Part shown: in pieces, positions 9,282 through 19,683 of the stretch
Numbering within the stretch: position 1 is the stretch's first letter
Layout of the letters: each line of letters starts with the position of its first letter
Origin: Hamiltosporidium magnivora
Taxonomy: Eukaryota > Microsporidia > Dubosqiidae
Direction: 5' to 3'
Length of the DNA stretch: 34,708 nt
Assembly (NCBI GenBank): GCA_004325065.1
Contig: PITI01000020.1
Span: 1 to 34,708 of the forward strand
Notes under the pieces: model-generated
Seen by the model: the letters and a program-made list of their open reading frames with translations, nothing else
Databases searched by the model: none
What the model was told of the DNA's origin: nothing
Translations under genes and position numbers: made by a program

Positions 9282-9320
9282 CACGTAATATTATTCAAAT
9301 AAAATTTCTTATTCCTTCTT

Positions 9321-12300
9321 ATTAAATAAACTGGATATTATTTTACATGAGGTTGTTAAATTCAAATTAACTTGACAAATAAAGGGGTAGTAGAAATAGA
9401 AATTTGACTTCTAAAGAATTTTCATTTTCCTTCTGGCCTTCATCGTAAGTCAAACCCTTTTAACTGATGAATAATAAAGTAATCTAATCGATATTTTTCC
9501 AAATTTCTCAAAAAAAAATTGCTTTTCAAAATATCTGGATGTTGAATATAACTCTATGCAGACTTGGTATATTATCACCCCCTGTATTATTGAGCAGAAT
9601 TTTTTTAACTAGGAATTAAAGTAGTTTTTTGTGTTTCAAATTTTAAATAATATTTTTGTCCTCTAAAACTTGTTTTAAAGACGAAAAAGATGTCTTGGAA
9701 TAAGTATTGGACTTTTAAGCTTCTAGTTTTGTATATTATTATAAAAAAACATTTTATGACATATAAAAAAAGAAGAATCGAATCTTAAAAATTGTCGAAA
9801 CGGATAGTTGAGGGCAGAAAAAAATAAATTAAAAACGGAAACTGTTTTTTTATTAATCTTAATATTTTTTTCTTATGCATGCTTATATTGTTTAGGCTGT
9901 TACCTTGTTTCGTTTACAATGTTTTTTTAATTATCTTTTTCTATCTCTCAGTCAATGCGTTGAATTCACCTATTTTTTCATATTTAAGTTTTTAATCTTT
10001 GACTTTTTTTCTTAATTGGGTCTCTTATATGACATTATGTATCATAAATAATTTTTTTTGCCCAAAAAATCACTTCTCTTGGATATTTTTGTTTCTTAGG
10101 CTCTTATTAAGTCTTGATTCTGGATTTTGACCCTTCTGTTGATAAATAAAAATTATTTTAATATAATTTACACTTGACTGATTCAAGATTTATTTTTATT
10201 TGTAACTAAGTTTTCTTAATGTAAATTTCGTGGTATTAGTACATAACGACTCGGTTTACGGTAATATGACTTTTTCTATTATACAAATAAATATTATCCA
10301 TTATTTCGAAATTAATTTTGATTGCCAGTTGGACTGTTACAAGTTAATCTTGGGGATTATAATTTCTATTTAAAAAAGGTTTGTCTGATTTTTATTATTT
10401 TCTAAAATAATTTGAGTTATTTTTTTCATTTTCACATGATTTTTTGTTCGCTTCTATGTTCTCACCAAAGATAATTTTTCTAATCTTCCTGGCCTTTTCT
10501 TCTGATTTGTTATTAGACGATTTATATTATCTGATGGCTTGCAATATATCTTTATTAGGGTTTTATTTTGCGTTTTTTGTTCCTATGTTCCTCAAATTTC
10601 TTCAAAATAACTTTGAGTATCTCAATTTTTTACCGGATTAGTCTCACTTTTTACTTGGTTAGTTCTTTATAATATATTTTTATCTTTATTATAGCAGAAA
10701 CATCAATTATGTGTCTTCTCATTTAGTCATCTTGAGGAATCACAAATAATTACAAGCGTATTATTTAGAATTAAAAAACTTTAAGTAAAATTTTCGCTGC
10801 TATATTTCTTTATTCTATTAAATTTATTCTATCCTGCAAATTTTTTTATTTAGACTTATTCCGCTAATTATAATTAGCACTTGAGGAAATATTTTTCGTG
10901 CAAGATGTGTTATAAAATTGTTTCTCTTAAAATACTTCTGCTTTTGAATTATAAAATGTCTTGGTTTTTTATATGAAAAACTATCCTTGGATTTATATTT
11001 TCGCGCGTATCTCAAATATATTTAGACATCTTCTAATGATTTGTGAAAGTACAAACGGCTTGTCATTCCTGGGGTAGACACTTTTTTTATGCTAGAATCG
11101 GATTCTTTACATTATAAATTTTGAAAATAACTTTTATATACCAAAATAAGTAATCTTAAATAATTTTCGGGTTTACTTTTATTCTGCAATTCAAACCCTT
11201 TTTGGCGTAAAAATTTGTTAGACAAATCTGTTTATATGGAACATATATATAGCGTTAAAAAAAACAAATTCTCTTATTTTATAATCTATTGTTTCGGACA
11301 TATCTGAATTCATTTTTTTATGTTCGTTTTAGATTATTTTAAAGTTATTTGAAGGCGAGTTAATTTTTGTCAAAAAATTGTTTGTAATAAATCTATGGTT
11401 GTATTATTAAAATACATTTTTCGAATTATACTTCGATAGCGAAAAAAACAGAACTTTTTGGACAAATACATGAATATGTCTAAGTTAAATACAGGAAGGG
11501 AAAAGTATTTGTGGTAAAATATGATAATGTGTTGAAATCTTGAAAATTCTCACAACTCGTTGCGACACGCTTTTAATAACCTTTCGGATAGGACCATAAT
11601 AAATGTCATGGCAATGGAATTCTTCTGTATCTAGTCCTCAATAAACACGAATTTTAACTTTCAAAACGCATCAAAATTCACCTGTTCCACTATTTTTTCT
11701 AGATTTTATTTCCAAAATTGATTATATTTTGGTAAATACAAATACCGAAATAGAAACCCAAACAATGATCGATTTATTGTTCAGAATATATTAAATAGAT
11801 ACCTCAAATTTTGTCCGAAATACATATCAAGTTTTTTCTAAATTTTGCAATTTTAGAGGCATTGTGATTTTATACAAGTTTACAATGAAATGAGTCTTTT
11901 ATAAAGTTTAAAAACACTTATTATTGTTCAACGATTCTGTTTTAACGCTTTTCTATATAGAGTTTATACTGAACTCAAGATAAATAGTGCAATAGAAGCA
12001 TATTTAAATTTAATATCACTTGAAAAAAAATGTTCTGAATCCTTTTTTTTTAACCTAAGAAGAAATTTAGTAACAATAAATACGGAGTAACATAGAAAAA
12101 TGTAAAAAAATATTCTGTAAAATGTGAATATGCATTGGAAATTTGAAACAAAAAAATTTCTAATTTTTGGAACTAAAATTCGAGATAAACTAAAAAAATG
12201 TTCAATTATCTGATAGGCTTGTGAAAATTCAAATGAAAAAAAACGAATAAAAAAAAAGGGTGGAATCACTTACATAAGAATACAAACTTGACATCAGATT

Positions 12301-13079
12301 TATTTTATTAGATTAGCCTTTTTCACTTCTAAATTTCTAAAAAAACATATTCAATAAAAAATGAATATGTAACTCTTTTAACTTGTTATCTTGTGTTTTT
12401 ACTAAATACTTAAACAAATTTAATATATTTAGACTATTATTTTAGGCTTGTAAATCTGCATATAGTATTAGAATATAATTAAACCTGTGTCTCAAATAAC
12501 AGTTTATGTGTTTTTAAATGATTTTCAAATTTTTGGAAATTTAGCAGGAAACTATTTTATTTTAAAACTTAAAACATATTTAAACATTTTTTATTGGTTA
12601 AAATTTGTGATATTACAACTTTTCACAACAAAAAAAAATATAGGTAATTTTCTAACATATTTTATACATTATCACATCAATGTAGTAGTTTTCGACTTGA
12701 AAAAATCCATAGTTTAATCAACTGTTTGAATTTTGTTTCAGTAAAATTTTTCTTTACTCTATAATTAATTCAAGGTTTTAGCCCAATATCCATATAAACT
12801 TCATAACCTTTAGGGTTTTAAAAATGACAAAAACTTCGTAAATTAACTTATATTTAGCAAAATATATTTGAAGAAAATTAGATCAACTCTTTTCCTAGAC
12901 TTATCGTTTTCCAGAAAAATTTAAATTTTAATTACCAAAAATAAATATTTAACTTTGAAATTCTATACATTAATTATAAAAATTATTCAAAGAAGCATTT
13001 AATTAAACCAATTACAAATTAATTTTTTATTATTTTATTATTTGGTTTCGGATGTCTAATTCAATCAAAATTCTAAAAT
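9321..13079. other. Gene-free AT-rich stretch
   Basis: About 3.8 kb with no coding region I can support. Short open frames such as 10444-10641 (+), 11964-12269 (-) and 12487-12717 (+, GTG only) translate to Phe/Ile/Leu/Lys-rich, low-complexity peptides expected by chance in AT-rich DNA. They lack a CCC/GGG signal close to a start. No repeat family or RNA gene was recognised. Confidence 0.6.
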
Positions 13080-13892
13080 CTAATATTTTTCAAGAAAGTC
13101 TTCTTTTGAAATAATTTTATTGCAGAATTCATAATTTTCATAATCAATATCAAATATATAACCATTCGCTTTATCAATAATTTGCTGCAAATATATTAAA
13201 GTATCCATATTATTATAATCCAAGATTTCAAATATAATCAATGATTCATTTTCTATTACTTCTATCATATTTTTATACAATAATGCCTTTGTATCTTTTT
13301 CGTTTAATAATTCTTTAAGATTCCTACACATAATTATATCAGACAATTTCAATTGTAATTTGTAATTTTTTAAATTATCACATTTTGAAATAACTGTAAT
13401 ATGTGGTGCTTCTAAAAGTATCATTGATATTGTTGTTAGTAAATAAGTCGAAATCAGTGCATGCTTGTCCACAAAAAATACAGAATCTACTAAATTTACA
13501 ACTGTTAATCCAATCCCCTGTTTCATTAAAATCCCAATAAATCTTTTTAGCGAAGAATCAGTCATAAAAAATTCAACCTGTCCTGGGCAGTCAAACAAAA
13601 AATAACTGTCCTCACATTTTTTGATTATTTCATCAAAGATTTCTTTAAATGAATTTGTAAAGTTGTTAATTATTTCTTTAACAGCTAAATTTGGTCCGGT
13701 TTTATATTTTTTCATATATTCTTTTGTGGTATCGAAATTTCTAATATCATAATGATATCCTACTAATATTTCGTTGCCTGGATCTAAATTCACAATGTAT
13801 AGATTTCTATTTTTTAAGAATTCCTTTTTTCTTAAAATATAAGTTGTTTTACCACCACCAGGTGGTCCAATGATTACTTCTGCAAATGCCAT
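13080..13892 (-). CDS. GPN2: GPN-loop GTPase 2 (GPN2)
   Basis: 270-aa GTPase of the GPN family, cytosolic proteins that help assemble and import RNA polymerase II (and III). Seen: P-loop GPPGGGKTT (residues 9-17), the family's Gly-Pro-Asn loop in KTGPNLA (66-68), G3 box DCPGQVE (101-107) and G4-like SKCD (169-172). The late 'IDKANGY' (239-245) matches the VDKANGY of GPN2 rather than GPN1 or GPN3. A frame-compatible ATG lies 10 codons upstream at 13922, but the start at 13892 is preferred. It gives the family N-terminus, and on the coding strand a CCC triplet (13895-13897) sits 3-5 bases before it. Length is slightly below the human protein (about 310 aa). It is divergent from Rab11, 277 bp away. 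Confidence 0.93.
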   Translation of the reverse strand: MAFAEVIIGPPGGGKTTYILRKKEFLKNRNLYIVNLDPGNEILVGYHYDIRNFDTTKEYMKKYKTGPNLAVKEIINNFTNSFKEIFDEIIKKCEDSYFLFDCPGQVEFFMTDSSLKRFIGILMKQGIGLTVVNLVDSVFFVDKHALISTYLLTTISMILLEAPHITVISKCDNLKNYKLQLKLSDIIMCRNLKELLNEKDTKALLYKNMIEVIENESLIIFEILDYNNMDTLIYLQQIIDKANGYIFDIDYENYEFCNKIISKEDFLEKY

Positions 13893-13894
13893 GA

Positions 13895-13897
13895 GGG
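13895..13897 (-). promoter_or_regulatory. CCC start-proximal motif of GPN2
   Basis: The coding strand reads ATTCCCTC directly before ATG. CCC/GGG triplets just upstream of start codons are a known microsporidian expression signature. Here the motif falls inside the longer frame and so argues for the internal ATG as the true start. Confidence 0.7.
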
Positions 13898-14164
13898 AAT
13901 AAATTATTTTTTTAAAAAACACTTTTTAGAACCGCGTAAATTACCAGTAAATTTTTTTGTTATATTTCTAAAATTTTACAGATTTAAATTTAGTTTTTAG
14001 AATCCCGTAATACCAAATAAAATGCTATTTTCTGGCTTTGTTTATTCTTATAGGTGGGAAAATATTTGAAAAGAAAAATAATTTGTCAAATTAAATCACT
14101 ATCTGATACGAAACTGTCACATATTGTGAAACACTAATTTAAAATACGGTAGAATTTTCAAAAA

Positions 14165-14168
14165 GGGG
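14165..14168 (+). promoter_or_regulatory. GGGG start-proximal motif of Rab11
   Basis: AAAAGGGGA immediately precedes the ATG at 14170. This is the GGG form of the microsporidian start-proximal motif and implies a very short 5' UTR (inference). Confidence 0.65.
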
Positions 14169-14169
14169 A

Positions 14170-14814
14170 ATGTCCACATCTGTTAAGAAAACTTCGGAAA
14201 AATACGACTATCTATTCAAAATTGTTCTCATAGGAGATTCTGGTGTCGGAAAAACAAATTTACTATCAAAACTTACAAAGGATGTATTTTCTACCGATAG
14301 TAAAGCTACTATCGGTGTAGAATTTGCTACAATGTCTTTTGACTTAAAAGATGCGGTTATAAAAGCACAAATATGGGATACTGCTGGACAAGAGAGATAC
14401 CGCGCAATAACATCTGCATATTATAGAGGAACTCTCGGTGCTTTAATTGTTTACGATGTAACTAAAAAAATTACATTTAAAAGTGCAATTAACCAGTGGC
14501 TCGATCAACTACGCCAACATTCTCAAGAAAATATATCAATTATGCTTATAGGGAATAAAACTGATTTGGAAAATCAAAGAGAGGTAACAAAAGCCCAAGG
14601 AAATGATATAGCGGTACAAAATAATCTTTCTTTCATCGAAACATCAGCTTATTCAGGAGAAAATGTAGCAGAGGCATTTAAACAATTGGTAGTGAAAGTT
14701 TATGAAATTAATAAAGCAAAAGAACAAGCTAATATGCGAAAAGGTATGGTAAAAAATCAATATAAAGGCGTACCCTTAAGAAAACCAAAAAAGAAAAATT
14801 CAGGTTGTTGTTAA
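14170..14814 (+). CDS. RAB11: Rab GTPase, Rab11/Ypt31 type
   Basis: 214-aa small GTPase. Rab11/Ypt31 controls traffic from late Golgi and recycling endosomes to the plasma membrane. Seen: P-loop GDSGVGKT (22-29), switch I with TIGVEF (47-52), WDTAGQE (69-75), NKTD (129-132) and ETSA (157-160). A variable basic tail ends in CC (213-214) for double geranylgeranylation. The N-terminal 'YDYLFKIVLIGDSGVGK', 'IGVEFAT' and 'AQIWDTAGQERYRAITSAYYRG' segments are characteristic of Rab11 rather than Rab1 or Rab8. All catalytic elements including the switch II Gln are intact. AATAAA follows the stop (about 14818). The start is supported by GGGG just upstream. Complete and probably functional. Confidence 0.95.
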   Translation: MSTSVKKTSEKYDYLFKIVLIGDSGVGKTNLLSKLTKDVFSTDSKATIGVEFATMSFDLKDAVIKAQIWDTAGQERYRAITSAYYRGTLGALIVYDVTKKITFKSAINQWLDQLRQHSQENISIMLIGNKTDLENQREVTKAQGNDIAVQNNLSFIETSAYSGENVAEAFKQLVVKVYEINKAKEQANMRKGMVKNQYKGVPLRKPKKKNSGCC

Positions 14815-15958
14815 ATCAATAAAAAAATATTTTCATTCTTTATAATAATTATTGCGTTCTAAATTATTACATTCTAGAAAGTTTTAGACTTTCTTTTCCG
14901 ATATTTATTTTTCTTAGAAACAAAATTGATTTGTTCTGTAAAAACGCTGTTTAAAATACTTCAAACGGAGTTATTAGTATTATTTTTCACCTTATTTTAC
15001 TTAGTAAAATTTGTTTTAAAGAAATTCAACCTAAGTTTCCTTGAGTTTATTTTTTTTTCTATTTTTGAAGTATTTATTTTAAGAAGATTATTTTTAATTC
15101 GCCCGAATAATAATTTCGGTAAAAAAATTTTACTTTTCAATTAAAAAAAAAAACGCATTTTAACGGTTTGAAAATATTAAATCGTTAATTTCAAGTAATT
15201 TTTTAAATAAATTTTTTCCGCTTAATTTTTACATTTTTTTTGAGTTTTAATTATTCTTAAATAAGACTTTAAATTATAATTAATTCAGAGAACTAAAGAA
15301 TTATATTTTCAAAAATTTCTAAGAATTTTTAAATGATTTATTCTTAAGGATTAACGAAAAATTAAATGGATTCTGTTTTTAAAATCTATTTTAACCTTTT
15401 TATGTTGCTTTATTGGCAAATAATGGTTTATTTGACAAATCAATTTGATTATCCGAATTTTAAGAAATTTCTTTGACTTTAGAACATATTTCTATGAATA
15501 TTTTTTTATTTCATCACAACTTTTTAAATGTTTTTAGTTTTATAATTAATATTTTTTATCTTCATTCTAGAAATACTTCTTTAAGTATAAGTAATATACC
15601 GAAATTTTTTTTTGTGATAGAAAATATTTAAATGAGAATTTATTAACTAAAAAACATAACTACGTTTTCATGGTTATCTATGCCTTTATTTTTTTACTAC
15701 CAATTAAGATAGAAACTTTTTTTCTTTGCGGACATGAATTTGCTTAAAGTCATTATCATGGTTCTGGAAATTTATATTTATTTGGAATAAAATATCTTTT
15801 GGTAAATAATTTTACCAGTGAAATTCCTTACAAATATTAAATTATTTACAAATTATTCTGATGTTCAAAAAATTTACAAATTGATTTTTTTGATAATCAG
15901 ACATAAAAAATATTAAAAAAACAAAAATATTTGATAAACGATAAAAAAAATGTTTTTT
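14815..15958. other. Intergenic AT-rich DNA
   Basis: About 1.1 kb between the Rab11 stop and the next gene's stop, so the two genes converge. Only low-complexity Phe/Lys/Leu-rich chance frames are seen (for example 14926-15144). No RNA gene or repeat was recognised apart from the AATAAA after Rab11. Confidence 0.6.
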
Positions 15959-16639
15959 TTAATCTTTTGTATTAATCTGTTGATTATTTGTGGTTTGATT
16001 GTTTCTTTTTGATGTTCGTAGTGGTATTTTTAGATTTGAGGAATTAAACACTGTACTTTTCATAGCAAAAGTATCATATTTATTTTCTGGGAAAAACCAT
16101 TTCTTTTTAACAACTGGTTTCAAATTTATAATCATTTTTTTTATTGAATCTTTTATTATAACTGGTTTCCTTGTAGAGTCTTTTTCGTTATTTTCTGTAT
16201 TTTTCTTATTTATTTTTTTCTTTCTTTTTCCTTTATTTGTAATTTTCAGACGAATTTTAAACGGTTTGGAATTATCTGTTGCATTAGCATCCTCCGTGAA
16301 ATAATTTGTTTGGTTACTGCATACAGTCTTTGATGGCATTTCAACCAACGTTTCTTTAAAAATATCATTTCTTTTGTTAAAATCCGTGGAATTACTTTCT
16401 AAGTTAATCTCATTTACCGATTTAGTACTTATATTTTTATATATAAAATCGGTTTCGTTTTCTTCAATATAACAACAGTGGAAATCTGCATATAATGCCA
16501 AAACAATTTCATTACATTTTTTACATTTTAACTTTGTTGTTTCTGGTACTATCATTTCATTTATAGGTTCTGATTCTTTAAAATCAAGAATATCTATGAA
16601 ATTTATATTTTTTTGTTTTCCATCATTATTTTCAGTCAT
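15959..16639 (-). CDS. Hypothetical basic protein with N-terminal zinc-knuckle-like motif
   Basis: 226 aa, function not recognised. Near the N-terminus (about residues 36-55) lies 'KLKCKKCNEIVLALYADFHC', Cys-x2-Cys then His-Cys-Cys 12-14 residues later, compatible with one zinc ion. This spacing is loosely like the zinc fingers of SAGA subunits Sgf11 or Sgf73. The remainder is polar and very rich in Lys, Asn, Thr and Ser, with a strongly basic patch 'KGKRKKKINKK' typical of nuclear or RNA-binding tails. No signal peptide or membrane segment. A GGG triplet 12-14 bases upstream of the ATG supports it as a real gene despite low complexity. A SAGA-type role is only a guess. Confidence 0.65.
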   Translation of the reverse strand: MTENNDGKQKNINFIDILDFKESEPINEMIVPETTKLKCKKCNEIVLALYADFHCCYIEENETDFIYKNISTKSVNEINLESNSTDFNKRNDIFKETLVEMPSKTVCSNQTNYFTEDANATDNSKPFKIRLKITNKGKRKKKINKKNTENNEKDSTRKPVIIKDSIKKMIINLKPVVKKKWFFPENKYDTFAMKSTVFNSSNLKIPLRTSKRNNQTTNNQQINTKD

Positions 16640-19600
16640 ATTATCTTTTACCCATTTTTTTTATTTATTTTTTTAAATTTCAAATAAATTAAAGAATTAT
16701 TTGAATAAAAAATATTTTTAGTATTTTATTGTAAACTCTGTGATTTATATTTATTACCTTCTTTTTTATGTAGTTTGAGTTTAATCACTTCGATTTTAAT
16801 CATGATTAGATTTTTTAACCAATTATTATTTTACAGTTATACAACAATTCTAAATTTTTAGTTCAGAATAGGAATTATAAAATATGAATATAAAAAGCTT
16901 GGTTTTTTATATGGTCAGTTTTACGTATGCTTGTAAATTTTTTTATTTAGCATCTGATTTTACTTATATTTTTGTGTTTGATTTCGATTTGAAGATTACC
17001 TTATTCGGTAAAATTTATTACTAATAAACCAATCTTTAACTGTGAAACCCAGTCTCGGACTTTTACTTGCATATGTAAAAAAAATTGACTCAATAATGTT
17101 TTGTCAAGTAAAATGTTGCTATTGTCTTGAATATAAACATATTTCAATCTCATATTTATTAAAGAATCAGTTTCGTTCACATTATATTTTCAAATTCAAA
17201 TATGATATCTGATTTACTCATCATAGTAATTATTTTCAAAAATTATGGATTACCTCTATTCTTTTAACAGAAATTTGTATGAAAAGAGAGTTTAATTCTT
17301 TAGGCCACTTTTTTCTAAAAAGCTATTTTCTAGTAGTTGATCTATGTAGGTACGAAACTTAGCCGATTTTCGGGTAATTTCCATGTAAAACCATAAAATT
17401 ATAGCTTTGCTTATTTAGGTATGAAAAAATTGCTCGTAAGTGATAAGAAAAACAAGTTTTATTAATTCAGGAAAGCTAAGTAGCAGGTTATACCCGTTGT
17501 ATTATATTTATGCGTCTAGATCGCTCCGTTTAAACCACACATATATTTATTGGTCGAAAGATATTCGGTTCGATAAATGTGGAACAAGAAGAAATACTCT
17601 AGCCTGTTAGGAGTTATGATTAAGTTCTCGACTTTCGATCACATTATAAGCAACATATATTCACGAAAAAAGTCAAGTACATCGCTCAATGTATGGATAA
17701 CACACTCTTTTGATGAATACTTTGCGATTTAGATATCTAAGAGATTCTCTCGAATTTCTGAAGCAGTATAAATATAAAACCTAGACTGAGATGAAGCTCA
17801 TGGGAATATTAAAAATGTTCTCCTCCAATAAAAAAAGTGTAATGTTTAATAATTAAATTGTTAGAATAAAAACCTTATTTGACTTCAAATTTTCTTATAA
17901 TTTAATCCTTTGTATAATTCGCAAAATTAAGTTCCGGTTTTTTTATTTGAAAATATTCATTAAAAATAATTGGTAAAATACTTTTCTTAAATATACAAAC
18001 CACTTTTCTATTTAAACCAAATCAACAACTATTCAGATACATTACAAGAATATTAAACAACAATTTAAAACTAATAACTTTTTCAATTTTAGAACTTGGT
18101 TGTACTATTGATTTAACAGAAAATTATAAGTGTATTTCTTATATAGAAATTCTATTATCTAATCTATATTTAAACGGTTGAAATTTATTACAAATTCAAA
18201 AAACTTGCAAATGTCTATCTTTGATCATTAATGAATACATTTTAGGTGAATTAATTCGTTTGGACGTTTTTGCAAATAATATGGAAATCATTAAACCTGT
18301 AATTTAGAATATATTTCAACATCTTTGTTGATTAATTTTTAATGATAAACATATAAATATGGAAATATAAACTATAATCAGTTCATATTTGTAAACATAT
18401 CTTTCTATTTCATTCGAAAATGCCTTAATAAAACAAATCCTGTATATTTATTATCGTGTCTCAAAATATACCTAAAAAAATCGGAAATACTAAAACTAAA
18501 AAATATGCAACTAATTCGGGAAATAAGCAACTAAATTAAAAAAATATAAATAATTCAACCAGCTTAAAGAATTATTTTGGTTCTTGATATATCAATCAGG
18601 AAAGAGATAATTTAAACCAACTAGACAACAACCTTCTAGAGATTATAATAAAGATTTTATTCATTTTACAAGTTCAAAGAAATTTTAAATAAATATCCAA
18701 AATAAACTCTACGAAAAAGTCTTAAAAGAAGAATAAAACATTAGATAAATCCGAGTTTATGTTAATCTTTTACAAACAGAAACCAGCACCTTGAAAATTT
18801 GTTATTCTAAGAAAACGGTTATAGTTCATGCTTAACCTTTATATGTTATAGGAATTAAAAATATTTTACTATTTGTTATGGCAATAAATCAAGAAATTAC
18901 ATAATAAAGTCTTATGATATAAAAAATCCACAAATATATAATCAGTTCAAAAATTTCAGACACAAATTTAACTTTAAATTTAACAAAATAGTTAATTAAG
19001 TTGTAAATATTAGATTAAGCGCATATATAAATGAATTTGTAATAGAAAATAATTATTTTTATTTTCGAAACTGAGAGTTTGAAATTTTATTACTTTTGGA
19101 AAAAATAACCATGCATTCTTGATTTGGCTATAAGACATAAGTAAGCTAGCAATGAATTATATTCGAAATTAAAAATCTAAATTTATGATTATAAGAAATA
19201 TATTAAATACGATTGTTTACAAATTATATTACGGGTTTTTAGTTTTTATGAATGGAGTTGTTAATAATATTCTTTAAAAAATTATAAATTTCTAATTTTA
19301 ATTCTGTAAAAGCTTTCAAAGAATAATCATATTTAAGAAAAATTTTAAATAAATTTTAAAATATTAAAGAAGATATAAAAGATGTACAAAATGATTAGAT
19401 GCTTATAATATTATCAAATACATTAAAAAAAGTCTAAAAAATTTTTTTTGTTACAAATACCAAGTAATGTACATGATAATTTGCTAAAAATAGAAGAAAC
19501 AAATAAAAAATTTAGATTTTTTTTGTAAATGAAAATTTACCTATTTTTTAATTTAATTAATTTAAAGATCTAAATATTTTTTTCAGCTATAAATTATTAT

Positions 19601-19683
19601 TTATAAATTAAAGAAGAAAATTTGTTATCTAAAAATATTATCTTCTTTAAAGTTCATTACTCTCAGAAAAAAAAAACTAATAT
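16640..19683. other. Intergenic region with a GC-richer island
   Basis: About 3 kb without a supportable gene. A GGG triplet at 16651-16653, 12-14 bases before the ATG at 16639, serves the gene to the left. At about 17450-17830 composition is less AT-biased and resembles decayed mobile DNA. It contains an imperfect inverted repeat (CCAC...ATTTA...TCGAA with TTCGA...TAAAT...GTGG, about 17535-17582) and the 14-mer CTGAGATGAAGCTC (17785-17798), which recurs at 26471-26484. The rest is plain AT-rich DNA. Confidence 0.5.

Larger units (their letters stand above)
8336..9320 (+). mobile_element. LINE copy D, 5'-truncated
   Basis: Starts directly after copy C's tail, within the ORF2 C-terminal region: the frame near 8353 reads 'ENLRLNYKSLNG', parallel to 'KENLRLNSHIFNS' in copy B. 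It ends its coding part with 'PPYL' (about 8616-8627) and has a 3' UTR with degenerate G-rich units (TGTTA near 8754, 8786, 8842, 8877 and others to about 9145). A long hairpin (9256-9281) and an A/T tail to about 9320 close it. This is the last copy; what follows is unrelated AT-rich DNA. Confidence 0.8.

Noticed and set aside
11964..12269. 101-aa hydrophobic - strand frame
   Set aside because: Phe/Ile/Ser-rich low complexity expected from AT-rich DNA, no regular membrane-segment and loop pattern, no CCC/GGG signal, no relatives recognised.
12487..12717. 76-aa + strand frame
   Set aside because: Begins at GTG without an ATG near its start and has low-complexity content; eukaryotic start is unlikely.
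13893..13922. Ten extra N-terminal residues for GPN2 (start at 13922)
   Set aside because: The extension is not part of the family N-terminus and would place the CCC motif inside the coding region.
17560..17585. tRNA-like B box (GGTTCGATAAATG)
   Set aside because: No matching A box, acceptor stem or anticodon arm at tRNA spacing. No tRNA could be supported anywhere in the window.
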